DNA of 64,000 bases from the NCBI RefSeq assembly GCF_007858185.1, contig NZ_VFES01000006.1:124001-188000 (forward strand), read 5' to 3'. Each line of letters opens with the position of its first letter. The stretch's first letter is position 1. Positions 15,660 through 23,601 of this stretch are shown one piece after another. A model generated the notes under the pieces. That model had not been told where the DNA came from. It saw only the letters and a list, made by a program, of their open reading frames with translations, and did not search any database. Source of the DNA: Pseudomonas grimontii (GTDB taxonomy: Bacteria; Pseudomonadota; Gammaproteobacteria; Pseudomonadales; Pseudomonadaceae). Both the position numbers and the translations under genes were made by a program.

Positions 15660-16871
15660 GTGACCCCCTCACTCACTTTATCGGCCGCATCCGAGCGCTT
15701 GCCCATCGGCGCCTTGCTTGCCCTGGCCATGACCGGCTTCATCTGCATCGTCACCGAAACCCTGCCCGCCGGCCTGTTGCCGTTGATCAGCGACGGCCTG
15801 GCGATTTCGCCGTCGATGGCTGGGCAGATGGTCACCGCGTATGCGCTGGGCTCGGTGCTGGCGGTGATCCCCATGACCATCGCCACCCGTGGCTGGCGCC
15901 GGCGCAATGTGCTGCTGCTGACCATCGTCGGTTTCCTGCTGTTCAACTCAATCACTGCAGTGTCGTCCCACTATGGCGTAACGCTGGTGGCGCGCTTCTT
16001 TGCCGGGGTGGCGGCGGGGTTGGCCTGGAGCCTGCTGGCCGGTTACGCGCGGCGCATGGTCGCGCCCCACCAACAGGGCAAGGCACTGGCGCTGGCGATG
16101 GTCGGTACGCCGATTGCGCTGTCGTTGGGGGTGCCGTTGGGCACCTGGCTCGGTGGCCTGGTGGGCTGGCGCACCACGTTCGGCCTGATGTCGGCGGTGA
16201 GCATGGGGCTGATCGCCTGGGTGCGGGTGAAAGTCCCGGACTACGCGCCGCAACCCGCCCATCAACGCCTGTCGCTGCGCAAGGTGCTGACCACGCCGGG
16301 CGTGCGCCCGGTGCTGGCGGTGGTGATCAGTTGGATGCTGGCCCACAACATGCTGTACACCTACATTGCCCCGTTCGTGGCGCCGGCGGGCCTGGCCGAG
16401 CGCGTGGACCTGGTGTTGCTGGTCTTCGGGATCGCTGCGTTGGCGGGTATTTGGATCACGGCCAGATTGGTCGAGCCGTTATTGCGCAACACCGTACTGG
16501 TGAGCCTGGCGACGTTTGCGGCGGTAAGCGTGCTATTCGGCGTGCTGGGGAATGTGCCACTGGTGATCTACCTCGGCGTGGCGGTCTGGGGCCTGAGCTT
16601 TGGCGGTGCCGCAACCTTGCTGCAAACCGCCCTGGCAGATGCGGCGGGGGACGGCGCGGATGTGGCGTTGTCGCTGAACGTGGTGGCATGGAACAGCGCA
16701 ATTGCCGGCAGCGGCGTCGCAGGCGGTGTGTTGCTGGACCGCTGGGGCGTAGCGGCGTTTCCCTGGGCGATGCTGGGGTTGATCGGGCTGGCGCTGGTGA
16801 TTGCCTGGGCGGCGCGTGGCCATGGTTTCAGGCCCGGACGGCGCACCGCGCATAGGGCAGTAGGCCATTAA
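15660..16871 (+). CDS. MFS transporter, DHA1 (sugar/drug efflux) type
   Basis: A 403-residue inner-membrane exporter with about 12 helices. The GTG start at 15660 has AAGGAG 6 bases upstream; an in-frame TTG at 15642 is less likely. MTGFICIVTETLPAGLLPLI in helix 1 and GTPIALSLGVPLGTWLGGLV in helix 5 (antiporter-type motif) mark the DHA1 arabinose-efflux/NepI-like group. The substrate is unknown, probably a drug, sugar or nucleoside. It is controlled by the divergent TetR gene. No operon partner follows in the same orientation before the 16933 gene. Confidence 0.85.
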   Translation: MTPSLTLSAASERLPIGALLALAMTGFICIVTETLPAGLLPLISDGLAISPSMAGQMVTAYALGSVLAVIPMTIATRGWRRRNVLLLTIVGFLLFNSITAVSSHYGVTLVARFFAGVAAGLAWSLLAGYARRMVAPHQQGKALALAMVGTPIALSLGVPLGTWLGGLVGWRTTFGLMSAVSMGLIAWVRVKVPDYAPQPAHQRLSLRKVLTTPGVRPVLAVVISWMLAHNMLYTYIAPFVAPAGLAERVDLVLLVFGIAALAGIWITARLVEPLLRNTVLVSLATFAAVSVLFGVLGNVPLVIYLGVAVWGLSFGGAATLLQTALADAAGDGADVALSLNVVAWNSAIAGSGVAGGVLLDRWGVAAFPWAMLGLIGLALVIAWAARGHGFRPGRRTAHRAVGH

Positions 16872-16932
16872 CCCCTCGGTCGAGCGCGATTGGGTGTACG
16901 ATCAGTATCAACTCATCCGATATAAGCCCGTC

Positions 16933-17367
16933 ATGTCCACGCTAAGCGAAGAGAGCCGCCAGATCGTAGCTTCTCTGGCGCACCGTGTTGGCCCTACCGT
17001 TGACCCTGCAAGCATCGCTGAGGCGATCGTTTCGATGCTGCAGGATATCGACGCAGCACTCACACCCATTATCGGTCAGCAAGGTGCCGTGGCGCTGCTG
17101 CGTCGCAGCCTGCGCCTGAGCGTCCTGACACATTCGCGCCTGGCCGATACCTACGACCGCGTGCAGGCTGCGCCGGACCTGAGCGATCTCAAAGCCCTAT
17201 TGATCGAGCAGACTGAAGCCGATGCGCTGTTCTTCGGTGAAGTACTGCTGACCACTTTCTACACATTGCTGACCACGCTGATCGGGGCTTCGCTGACTGC
17301 CCGTTTGCTGCGCGACGTGTGGGAGCCCTCCTTGAGCGACACCCCTTCGCAGGAACAATCGCCATGA
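16933..17367 (+). CDS. Uncharacterised helical protein in the KaiC-like operon
   Basis: A 144-residue protein, mostly amphipathic helices, with a long apolar C-terminal helix (FFGEVLLTTFYTLLTTLIGA). I recognise no family; it does not look like KaiB, which has a thioredoxin-like fold. The start at 16933 (MSTLSEESRQ) is chosen because upstream codons overlap a promoter-like region; the ribosome site is weak. The stop overlaps the KaiC-like gene start in ATGA, so the two are translationally coupled and the protein probably works with the ATPase and the kinase downstream. Confidence 0.65.
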   Translation: MSTLSEESRQIVASLAHRVGPTVDPASIAEAIVSMLQDIDAALTPIIGQQGAVALLRRSLRLSVLTHSRLADTYDRVQAAPDLSDLKALLIEQTEADALFFGEVLLTTFYTLLTTLIGASLTARLLRDVWEPSLSDTPSQEQSP

Positions 17368-18833
17368 GCACCAAAGTAACTATCAACCGCCTGGCCACCG
17401 GCGTGCCAGGACTGGACGAGGTGCTGGGCGGAGGATTGCCGGAGTTTTCGTTCAACCTGATCGCAGGCCCGCCTGGCTGCGGCAAGACCACGCTGGCGCA
17501 TCAAATGATGTTTGCCCTCGCAACGCCGGAGCGACCTGCACTGTTTTTCACGGTATTGGGCGAGCCGCCGTTGAAGATGCTGCGCTATCAGCAGCAGTTC
17601 GATTTTTTCGACAGCGAGGCGATCAACCAGTCGATCCGCTATATCAACCTGGCCGACGACACGCTGGCCGGCAACCTGGACGAAGTGCTACGGCGCATTG
17701 TCAGCGAGGTGGAGGCGCATTCGCCGTCGCTGGTGTTTGTCGACTCCTTCCGCTCGGTGGTACTGGCCAGCCAGACGCAGCACAACCCTAACAACAACTT
17801 GCCGCAGTTCGTCCAGCAACTGGGCATGTTGATGACGACGTGGCAGGCGACGACCTTCCTGATCGGTGAGTACTTCACCGAAACCGACACCAACCCTATC
17901 TTCACCGTGGCCGATGGCTTGATCTGGCTGCGCCAGAGCGTCGAGCGCAATTCGATGGTGCGCAAGATGGAAATCATGAAGATGCGTGGCCAGCCGACAT
18001 TGCCGGGGCTGCACACTTTCCGGATTGCCAGCTCTGGCATCAAGGTGTTCGCGCCTGCCGCGCTCAACGCAGCTGAGGCGCCGATGACGCTGCCGGTGCA
18101 GCGCCTGAAAATGGGCGTGCCACGCCTCGACGAAATGCTCGGTGGCGGGCTGCCCAAGGGCTATTCGCTGCTGGTGGCCGGGCCCTCCGGGTCGGGCAAA
18201 AGCATCCTGGCGGCGACCTTCCTCGCCGAGGGCGCGCGCAATGGTGAAACCGGCGTTATCGCCGTGTTCGAGCAGCGCCCCCACCACTCACAGAACGCCA
18301 CCCTGGCCAACCTGATTCAAAGTGGGCAAGTCGGCCTGGTCGACAGCCGCGCACCTGACTTGTCCATTGATGAAATCGTCCAGCTGCTGCTCAGCGAGAT
18401 CCGCCGCTTGAACGCCACGCGCGTGGTCATCGATTCGCTGTCGGGCTTCGAGCTGGCCCTGGCGCCGACCTTTCGCGAGGACTTCCGTGAGTCGCTGTCG
18501 CGCATGGTCACGGCGTTGACCGGTGCCGGGGTGAGCGTATTGATGACCTCGGAGCTGGAAGACCGCTACACCGACCTGCGTTTCAGCCCTTACGGCACGG
18601 CGTTCCTTACCGATGCGATCATTGTGCAGCGCTACATCGAGGTGCGCAGCCGGCTGCTGAGGATCATGGCCGTGGTCAAGGTGCGTGCCAGCGCGCACTC
18701 CGATGAACTGCGCCAATACCACATCAATGACGATGGCCTGCAGATCGGTGAAAGGCTTGCGGAGCAGGAAGGCTTGCTCGGGGGGCGGCCAACCGCACTG
18801 CACCCGTCAGGGGCAGGAGACGGAAATGTTTGA
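17364..18833 (+). CDS. KaiC-like double-domain RecA-superfamily ATPase
   Basis: A 489-residue cytoplasmic protein with two tandem KaiC domains: Walker A GPPGCGKTT at about residue 35 and GPSGSGKS at about 272. Each domain opens with the KaiC entry motif (GVPGLDEVLGGGLPE; GVPRLDEMLGGGLPKG) and has a hydrophobic Walker B strand (SLVFVDSF; RVVIDSLSGFEL). The usual EE catalytic pair is reduced: TVLGEPP in the first domain and VFEQRP in the second. Length and layout match KaiC. It probably forms hexamers that act as a timer or switch for the kinase. AGGA lies about 10 bases before the start. Confidence 0.85.
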   Translation: MSTKVTINRLATGVPGLDEVLGGGLPEFSFNLIAGPPGCGKTTLAHQMMFALATPERPALFFTVLGEPPLKMLRYQQQFDFFDSEAINQSIRYINLADDTLAGNLDEVLRRIVSEVEAHSPSLVFVDSFRSVVLASQTQHNPNNNLPQFVQQLGMLMTTWQATTFLIGEYFTETDTNPIFTVADGLIWLRQSVERNSMVRKMEIMKMRGQPTLPGLHTFRIASSGIKVFAPAALNAAEAPMTLPVQRLKMGVPRLDEMLGGGLPKGYSLLVAGPSGSGKSILAATFLAEGARNGETGVIAVFEQRPHHSQNATLANLIQSGQVGLVDSRAPDLSIDEIVQLLLSEIRRLNATRVVIDSLSGFELALAPTFREDFRESLSRMVTALTGAGVSVLMTSELEDRYTDLRFSPYGTAFLTDAIIVQRYIEVRSRLLRIMAVVKVRASAHSDELRQYHINDDGLQIGERLAEQEGLLGGRPTALHPSGAGDGNV

Positions 18834-18841
18834 GCTGAGCC

Positions 18842-19861
18842 ATGAGTAAAGGCGAAGGGCAGGACGAGCGTGAAGTGGCCAGTGCCGCTCATGAACTCTT
18901 CCTGCTTGGCCAGAAAACGGTTGAGGCCCGCGCGGTACTGGCGGCATTGCAGCAACAGCTGAGTGAGGCCAACAGCCGCCTGGTGGATTCCCAGCACGTC
19001 GAACAACTGATCGAGGCCAACCAGCAATTAGTGCTGGCGATACTGCTGGCGCAATCGGACGCCGTCGCGGCCCCTCATCTGGAGGAGCAGCACCTCTACC
19101 AGGAACTGCGCGAGGCCAACGCGCAACTGGTGATCGCGGCGCTCAGCGCCCAGGACCTCCAGGCAACTGCCGAGCGAGCGTTGGGCCAGCAGAAAAACAT
19201 CCTCACCATGGTCGCCCATGAACTGCGCAACCCGCTGACGCCGATCAGCCTGATCGCCGAGCGTATGGTCCGGTTGCCGAGCGACCAGTTGCCGCGCATG
19301 CGTGAGCTGATCGAGGGGCAGGTCCAGCATATTTCCCAACTGGTCGACGACCTGCTGGATGTGTCCCGCGCCAGCACCGGCAAGTTGCGTATCAACCGCA
19401 GTCAGGTGGATATGCTGCGTATCCTCAATGCCGCGATCGACGCCTGCAGCCCTGTGATGATCACGCGCCAGCAGCAATTGGACGTCGAGCTTCCCGACGC
19501 CAGTTTGAGCATCAACGGCGACCCTGGGCGGCTCGCGCAGATTCTGCATAACCTGCTGGCCAACGCGGCCAAGTACACGCCCATCGGCGGGCGCATCAAG
19601 GTGGCTTGTACCGCGCAGGCCGGGGTGCTGAGGATAAGCATCAGCGACAACGGCATCGGCGTCACCGCCCAGGCACTGCCGTTTATTTTTGATCCTTATG
19701 TGCAGGACGTGCACGCCGTCGGCTTCAACGGCGCCGGCCTGGGCATCGGCTTGACGGTGGTGCGTGAACTGGTCGAGGCACACGGCGGCAGCGTGACGGG
19801 CATGAGCGAGGGGCATGGCAAGGGCAGCGAATTTGTGGTGACGCTGCCCCTGATGGATTAA
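18842..19861 (+). CDS. Soluble sensor histidine kinase paired with the KaiC-like ATPase
   Basis: A 339-residue kinase without membrane segments. Residues 1-115 are coiled-coil-like, with a repeated QLVLAILLAQS / QLVIAALSAQD pattern. The H box VAHELRNPLTPIS is near 124-136. The catalytic domain has the N box (HNLLANAAKY), G1 (SDNGIGV) and G2 (GAGLGIGLTVV). With no sensory domain of its own it probably reads the state of the KaiC-like protein through the coiled coil. It starts 8 bases after the ATPase stop. No response regulator is encoded nearby, so the partner is elsewhere. Confidence 0.85.
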   Translation: MSKGEGQDEREVASAAHELFLLGQKTVEARAVLAALQQQLSEANSRLVDSQHVEQLIEANQQLVLAILLAQSDAVAAPHLEEQHLYQELREANAQLVIAALSAQDLQATAERALGQQKNILTMVAHELRNPLTPISLIAERMVRLPSDQLPRMRELIEGQVQHISQLVDDLLDVSRASTGKLRINRSQVDMLRILNAAIDACSPVMITRQQQLDVELPDASLSINGDPGRLAQILHNLLANAAKYTPIGGRIKVACTAQAGVLRISISDNGIGVTAQALPFIFDPYVQDVHAVGFNGAGLGIGLTVVRELVEAHGGSVTGMSEGHGKGSEFVVTLPLMD

Positions 19862-20919
19862 GGGATCAAACGCGCTACGCGCAGTTGGTCGAACACCTCG
19901 AAGAACGCCTGGTCGCTGGCCTGGTAGGCGGTAAAGCCCAACTTGCGGCTTTTGGACATATCCGTGACCACCTCGATGGGCCGGCCCAGGTCGGCGTCGG
20001 TGTGCCAGGGCGAGACCAGGCGACTGATGTCGGTTTCTTTCAACCCGTGTTTGGCCGCGATCTCGCTCCAGGCACCCTGGTCATCGGCCATCTGGCGCTC
20101 AAGCGGCGAGGGTTTGGCCGGGAACTCTGCGGGTACAAGACCAAAATAATCGGCGATCTGCGCCCACATCCATTTCCACCGAAACACGTCGCCATTGGTG
20201 ATGTTGAACGCCTGGTTGGCCGCCGCCGGCGTGGTGGCCGCCCACAGCTGTTGTTGCGCCAGTTGCCGCGCATCGGTCATGTCGGTGAGGCTGTCCCATT
20301 GCACGCGGGAGCCTGGGAATACAAACGGGCGTCCGGTGTGTTTGCAGACACTGGCATAGACGGCGAGGGTGGTCGCCATGTTCATCGCATTGCCCACGGC
20401 CACACCGGTGACGGTGTGCGGGCGATGCACGCTCCAGGTGAAGCCGTCCTTTTTTGCGGCGGCGAACACTTCGTCTTCCTGGGCGTAGTAGAAGTTCTCC
20501 ACGTCCAGGCGGCCTTGCTCTTCGCGGAACGGGGTGTGCGGCAGGCTGCCCTTGCCATAGTTTTCGAACGGCCCGAGGTAGTGCTTCAGGCCGGTGACCA
20601 ACGCCACATGCCGGACGCTCCCGGCGGGGCGCACAGCGTCCAGCACGTTGCGCACCATGGCCGCGTTGACGCGGATGTTCTCGGCTTCGGTGGCCTGGCG
20701 TGACCAGGTGGTGATGAATACATGGGTAGGTTTCAGATCGGCCAGGGCTTGTTGCAGCGATGCCGGGTCCTGCAAGTCGGCGGCGACCGGAATCACGTCT
20801 GGCACCCGCGAGGGCTGACGAGACAGCGCGGCGACCTGCCACTGTTGGTCGAGCAGTAACTGGGTGATGGCGCTGCCAACGATGCCGCTGGCGCCCACGA
20901 CTAATGCGGTCTGGGTCAT
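19858..20919 (-). CDS. NAD(P)-dependent reductase of the PRISE / SDR superfamily
   Basis: A 353-residue extended short-chain dehydrogenase. GASGIVGSAI near the N-terminus is the nucleotide-binding turn. The blocks VTGLKHYLGPFENYGKG, TPFREEQ and ENFYYAQED are the signature of the progesterone 5-beta-reductase/iridoid synthase-like (PRISE) enzymes, which reduce enone double bonds; the Tyr and Lys of the usual SDR motif are rearranged in this group. The start at 20919 has GGGAG 6 bases upstream. It is convergent with the histidine kinase (4-base overlap). The substrate is unknown. Confidence 0.8.
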   Translation of the reverse strand: MTQTALVVGASGIVGSAITQLLLDQQWQVAALSRQPSRVPDVIPVAADLQDPASLQQALADLKPTHVFITTWSRQATEAENIRVNAAMVRNVLDAVRPAGSVRHVALVTGLKHYLGPFENYGKGSLPHTPFREEQGRLDVENFYYAQEDEVFAAAKKDGFTWSVHRPHTVTGVAVGNAMNMATTLAVYASVCKHTGRPFVFPGSRVQWDSLTDMTDARQLAQQQLWAATTPAAANQAFNITNGDVFRWKWMWAQIADYFGLVPAEFPAKPSPLERQMADDQGAWSEIAAKHGLKETDISRLVSPWHTDADLGRPIEVVTDMSKSRKLGFTAYQASDQAFFEVFDQLRVARLIP

Positions 20920-21075
20920 AGGTTTCTCCCGAGGATGTAGGGTTCTGAGCCTCCAGGTGTAGGAGAGGTTCAACCTTATCCGTGGGGCTCGCGGCACCAA
21001 ACACACGAATCAGGGTCCATAAGCCCCGCACGAACCTTCGCGCTCATCCGTTACCCTCACCATAAGATTTAACGC

Positions 21076-21873
21076 ATGTACCTACGCACCATCGCAGTCG
21101 GGCTGTCGGCCCTTGTTTTGCTTTCTACCGCTGTAGAAGCCCGCAGTCTGGCAAACCCTTACACCCCCACCGAGCAACGCGCCTCATTCGATGGCTGCGC
21201 CGATCTCTTCCCTGCCGCCGCCCCGATCAAGACGGCTACCGTCCCGGCGTCGATGAAGCCGCTGGCGCTGTGTTCCGAGACGTTTGCGGTGCTCTACTCA
21301 CAAACCAGCAAGACTCCGCTGGTGGTGGTCGAACGCCTGAACGCCGCGCAGTTGAAAAATGCCAAAGGCGAGGAGCGCACCAACCAGTTCTACGCCGACC
21401 CACGCATTCCCAAAAGCGGCCGCGCGGAGCTGAGCGACTACCGCAGCCAGCACCCGGCCATGGACCGTGGCCACCAGGCCCCAGCCGCCGACGCACCCAA
21501 CGCACGAGCCATGGCCCAATCCTTTGCGCTGTCGAACATGGTGCCCCAAGACCCTACCAACAACCGCAAGATCTGGAGCAAGGTCGAGGCCGACGTGCGC
21601 AAGTTCGCCGTGCGCGCGGGCGGTGATGTGTATGTGTTCACCGGGCCGCTGTTCGATCCGGGCTACAGCACCATCGGCGATAACAAGGTCTGGGTGCCCA
21701 CGCGCCTGTTCAAGCTGGTGTACGACGCATCCTCCCAGCGCGCCTGGGCCTACGTGCTGCCCAACGCCGAAACCCGTATCCAGAAGCCGATGGACTACGA
21801 CACCTTCGTGAAAAGCACCGGGCTCAAATTGCTCGGTAATCTTCCGGTGTCAGGGTCGGTTGGGCGCTCCTGA
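21076..21873 (+). CDS. Secreted DNA/RNA non-specific endonuclease (NUC1 family)
   Basis: A 265-residue nuclease with a signal peptide (MYLRTIAVGLSALVLLSTAV, cleavage about residue 22). The active-site motif DRGH is at about 130-133, followed by the metal-binding region SFALSNMVPQDPTNNRKIW, as in Serratia nuclease and EndA. It should degrade DNA and RNA in the periplasm or outside the cell. Two Cys pairs could form disulfides (FDGCADLF, LALCSETF). Single gene; no ribosome site is obvious. The upstream 150 bases separate it from the divergent PRISE-type gene. Confidence 0.85.
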   Translation: MYLRTIAVGLSALVLLSTAVEARSLANPYTPTEQRASFDGCADLFPAAAPIKTATVPASMKPLALCSETFAVLYSQTSKTPLVVVERLNAAQLKNAKGEERTNQFYADPRIPKSGRAELSDYRSQHPAMDRGHQAPAADAPNARAMAQSFALSNMVPQDPTNNRKIWSKVEADVRKFAVRAGGDVYVFTGPLFDPGYSTIGDNKVWVPTRLFKLVYDASSQRAWAYVLPNAETRIQKPMDYDTFVKSTGLKLLGNLPVSGSVGRS

Positions 21874-21882
21874 GCACGCGGC

Positions 21883-22062
21883 TTACCTGGCTTTTTTCAA
21901 CGCCTTCAAGCGTTGGGTCGCACGTTGCACGGCGGCCATTTTCTCGGGGCGCTTCATGCGTTTCCACTTGCGGATGTCGTCCTTGCTGCGTCCACAGCTG
22001 ACGCACAGGTCGCCGCTGAGCTGGCAGGTTGAAACGCAGGGGTTTTCGATGTCTTTAGCCAA
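21883..22062 (-). CDS. DUF1289 Cys-rich small protein
   Basis: A 59-residue protein from a TTG at 22062 preceded by AGGTGA; an upstream ATG at 22095 directly follows the dmeF stop and is the alternative. The motif NPCVSTCQLSGDLCVSCGRS has four Cys in the DUF1289 arrangement (C-x3-C-x6-C-x2-C), probably a small metal site, and is followed by a basic C-terminal helix. The function of the family is unknown. It lies downstream of the cation-efflux gene in the same orientation. Confidence 0.75.
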   Translation of the reverse strand: MAKDIENPCVSTCQLSGDLCVSCGRSKDDIRKWKRMKRPEKMAAVQRATQRLKALKKAR

Positions 22063-22095
22063 GAGGTCACCTGCAGATGGGGTAAAGGGGCGCAC

Positions 22096-23007
22096 TCACG
22101 CCGAACGAAACTCAACGGTGAGGTGGCTCACTTCATGCACCGGCTTGAGGCGCTCGCGAATGCGCTCGGCATCCGTGGTCGCCTGGCCGAGCACACTCAC
22201 AATCGCCGCGTGGGCGTCGGGGCCGACGCGCCACACGTGCAGGTCGGTAATCCTGGCGTCGCCGGGTTGCTCGACCAACTCGCGGATCTCGGCGGCGACG
22301 TGCTCATCGGTTTGATCCAGCAGCACGCCGGCGGTCGCGCCCATCAGGCTCCAGGCCCAGCGCGCAATCACGATGGCGCCCACGATGCCCATCACCGGGT
22401 CCAGCCACACCCAGCCCAGGTAACGCCCGGCCAGTAGAGCGGCGATGGCGAGGACGGAGGTCAGCGCATCGGCGAGCACATGCACATAGGCGGATTTCAG
22501 GTTGTTGTCGTTGCCGTGGTGGTGATGCTCGTGGGCGTGGTCATGTCCGTGGCTGTGGCCGTGACCCAGCAACAGCGCACTGACGATGTTCACCACCAGG
22601 CCCACGATGGCAATCAGGGTCGCGGTACCGAACTGCACCTCGGTGGGTTCAAGCAGGCGGATCAGCGACTCGACGCCAATGCCCAGGGCCACCAGCGCCA
22701 GGATCAGTGCCGAGGCGAAGCCACCCAGATCGCCCACCTTACCGGTGCCGAAGCTGTAGCGCGGGCTGCGCGCGTGGCGTTTGGCATAGGCATAGGCTGC
22801 GGCGGCAATGCCCAAGGCACCTGCATGGGTAGCCATATGAAAACCGTCGGCCAGCAGGGCCATGGAGCCAGTGAGGTAGCCGGCGGCAATTTCCGCCACC
22901 ATCATCACCACCGTCAGCATCACCACCCACAGGGTGCGCCTGGCGTTCTCTTCGTGGGCGGCGCCGAGGAACACATGGTCGTGGGCATGGTGTGTGATGA
23001 GCGTCAT
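22096..23007 (-). CDS. dmeF: Cation diffusion facilitator, DmeF-like Co/Ni exporter
   Basis: A 303-residue inner-membrane metal/proton antiporter with six helices. MALLADGFHMATHAGAL has the H-x3-D-type site in helix 2 and HVLADALTSVLAI the matching site in helix 5. A cytoplasmic His-rich loop (HGHSHGHDHAHEHHHHG, about residues 149-165) and a further His-rich N-terminus (HHAHDH) lie between. Relatives linked to RcnR-type regulators export cobalt and nickel. The start overlaps the regulator stop by 4 bases, so the two form a dmeR-dmeF operon under metal control. Confidence 0.8.
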   Translation of the reverse strand: MTLITHHAHDHVFLGAAHEENARRTLWVVMLTVVMMVAEIAAGYLTGSMALLADGFHMATHAGALGIAAAAYAYAKRHARSPRYSFGTGKVGDLGGFASALILALVALGIGVESLIRLLEPTEVQFGTATLIAIVGLVVNIVSALLLGHGHSHGHDHAHEHHHHGNDNNLKSAYVHVLADALTSVLAIAALLAGRYLGWVWLDPVMGIVGAIVIARWAWSLMGATAGVLLDQTDEHVAAEIRELVEQPGDARITDLHVWRVGPDAHAAIVSVLGQATTDAERIRERLKPVHEVSHLTVEFRSA

Positions 23008-23279
23008 TTGGCGTAACGCCGGATGGCTTCGAGCAGTTCTTTGACGCCCTTGTTGCGTTCTTCCTCGCTGAGGGAGGGGTCTGCCACGTGCGCCCTGGCG
23101 TGCTCTTCGATGATTTCTTCCATCAAGCCGTTGATGGCGCCGCGCGTAGCGGCCACCAGGTGCAGGGTCTTGGCGCAGTCAGCGTCCGACTCCAGGGCTT
23201 TCTCCACCGCCTGAATCTGCCCGGCGATGCGTTTAACCCGTTTTATCAGGCTGTCTTTATTGGCTGCGATATGGCTCAC
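23004..23279 (-). CDS. dmeR: RcnR/DmeR-type metal-responsive repressor
   Basis: A 91-residue all-helical repressor of the CsoR/RcnR/FrmR family. His3, Cys35, His60 and His64 are all present, which is the Ni/Co-binding set of E. coli RcnR, rather than the Cys-His-Cys copper set of CsoR. It should release its operator when cobalt or nickel binds. It is the first gene of the operon with dmeF. A G/C-tract operator typical of RcnR lies immediately upstream at 23281-23336. Confidence 0.85.
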   Translation of the reverse strand: MSHIAANKDSLIKRVKRIAGQIQAVEKALESDADCAKTLHLVAATRGAINGLMEEIIEEHARAHVADPSLSEEERNKGVKELLEAIRRYAK

Positions 23280-23280
23280 G

Positions 23281-23336
23281 GTATACCCCCCCTACCTATA
23301 GTTGGGCGGATGGTGTCATACCCCACCCCCCTATAC
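23281..23336 (-). promoter_or_regulatory. RcnR/DmeR operator with C-tracts (G-tracts on the coding strand)
   Basis: Two elements of the TAC-C6-TA type: GTATACCCCCCCTAC (23281-23295) and CATACCCCACCCCCCTATAC (23317-23336). A G6-7 tract flanked by AT-rich inverted arms is the known RcnR recognition form. The sites overlap the expected promoter of dmeR. Confidence 0.6.
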
Positions 23337-23601
23337 AAGATGACCGGGGCGAGGGTTACTTGGGCCGGTCCAACCGATGCCGCAGGGTGTAGATCGCAAC
23401 ACCCACTGCCAGGATGCCCGACAACGCGCCGCCCCCCAGCGCGGGCCCAGGTGGTCCGCGACCCAGCCGACGCAGGGCGATCACCCGGCCGCGCGTGTCG
23501 GGTTCGGTGGTGAGTTGCCTCGAGCCTCGCTTAAGCTCGACAACTCCCACAGGCTATACTCGCCCGTTCGAAATCCCTCTTCAAACAAACCGAGATACCC
23601 C

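Noticed and set aside
23356..23550. 64-codon frame ending in a hydrophobic segment (GILAVGVAIYTLRH)
   Set aside because: It has one possible membrane helix but no ribosome site and the N-terminal half is low-complexity; it could be a gene end, but I cannot support it.
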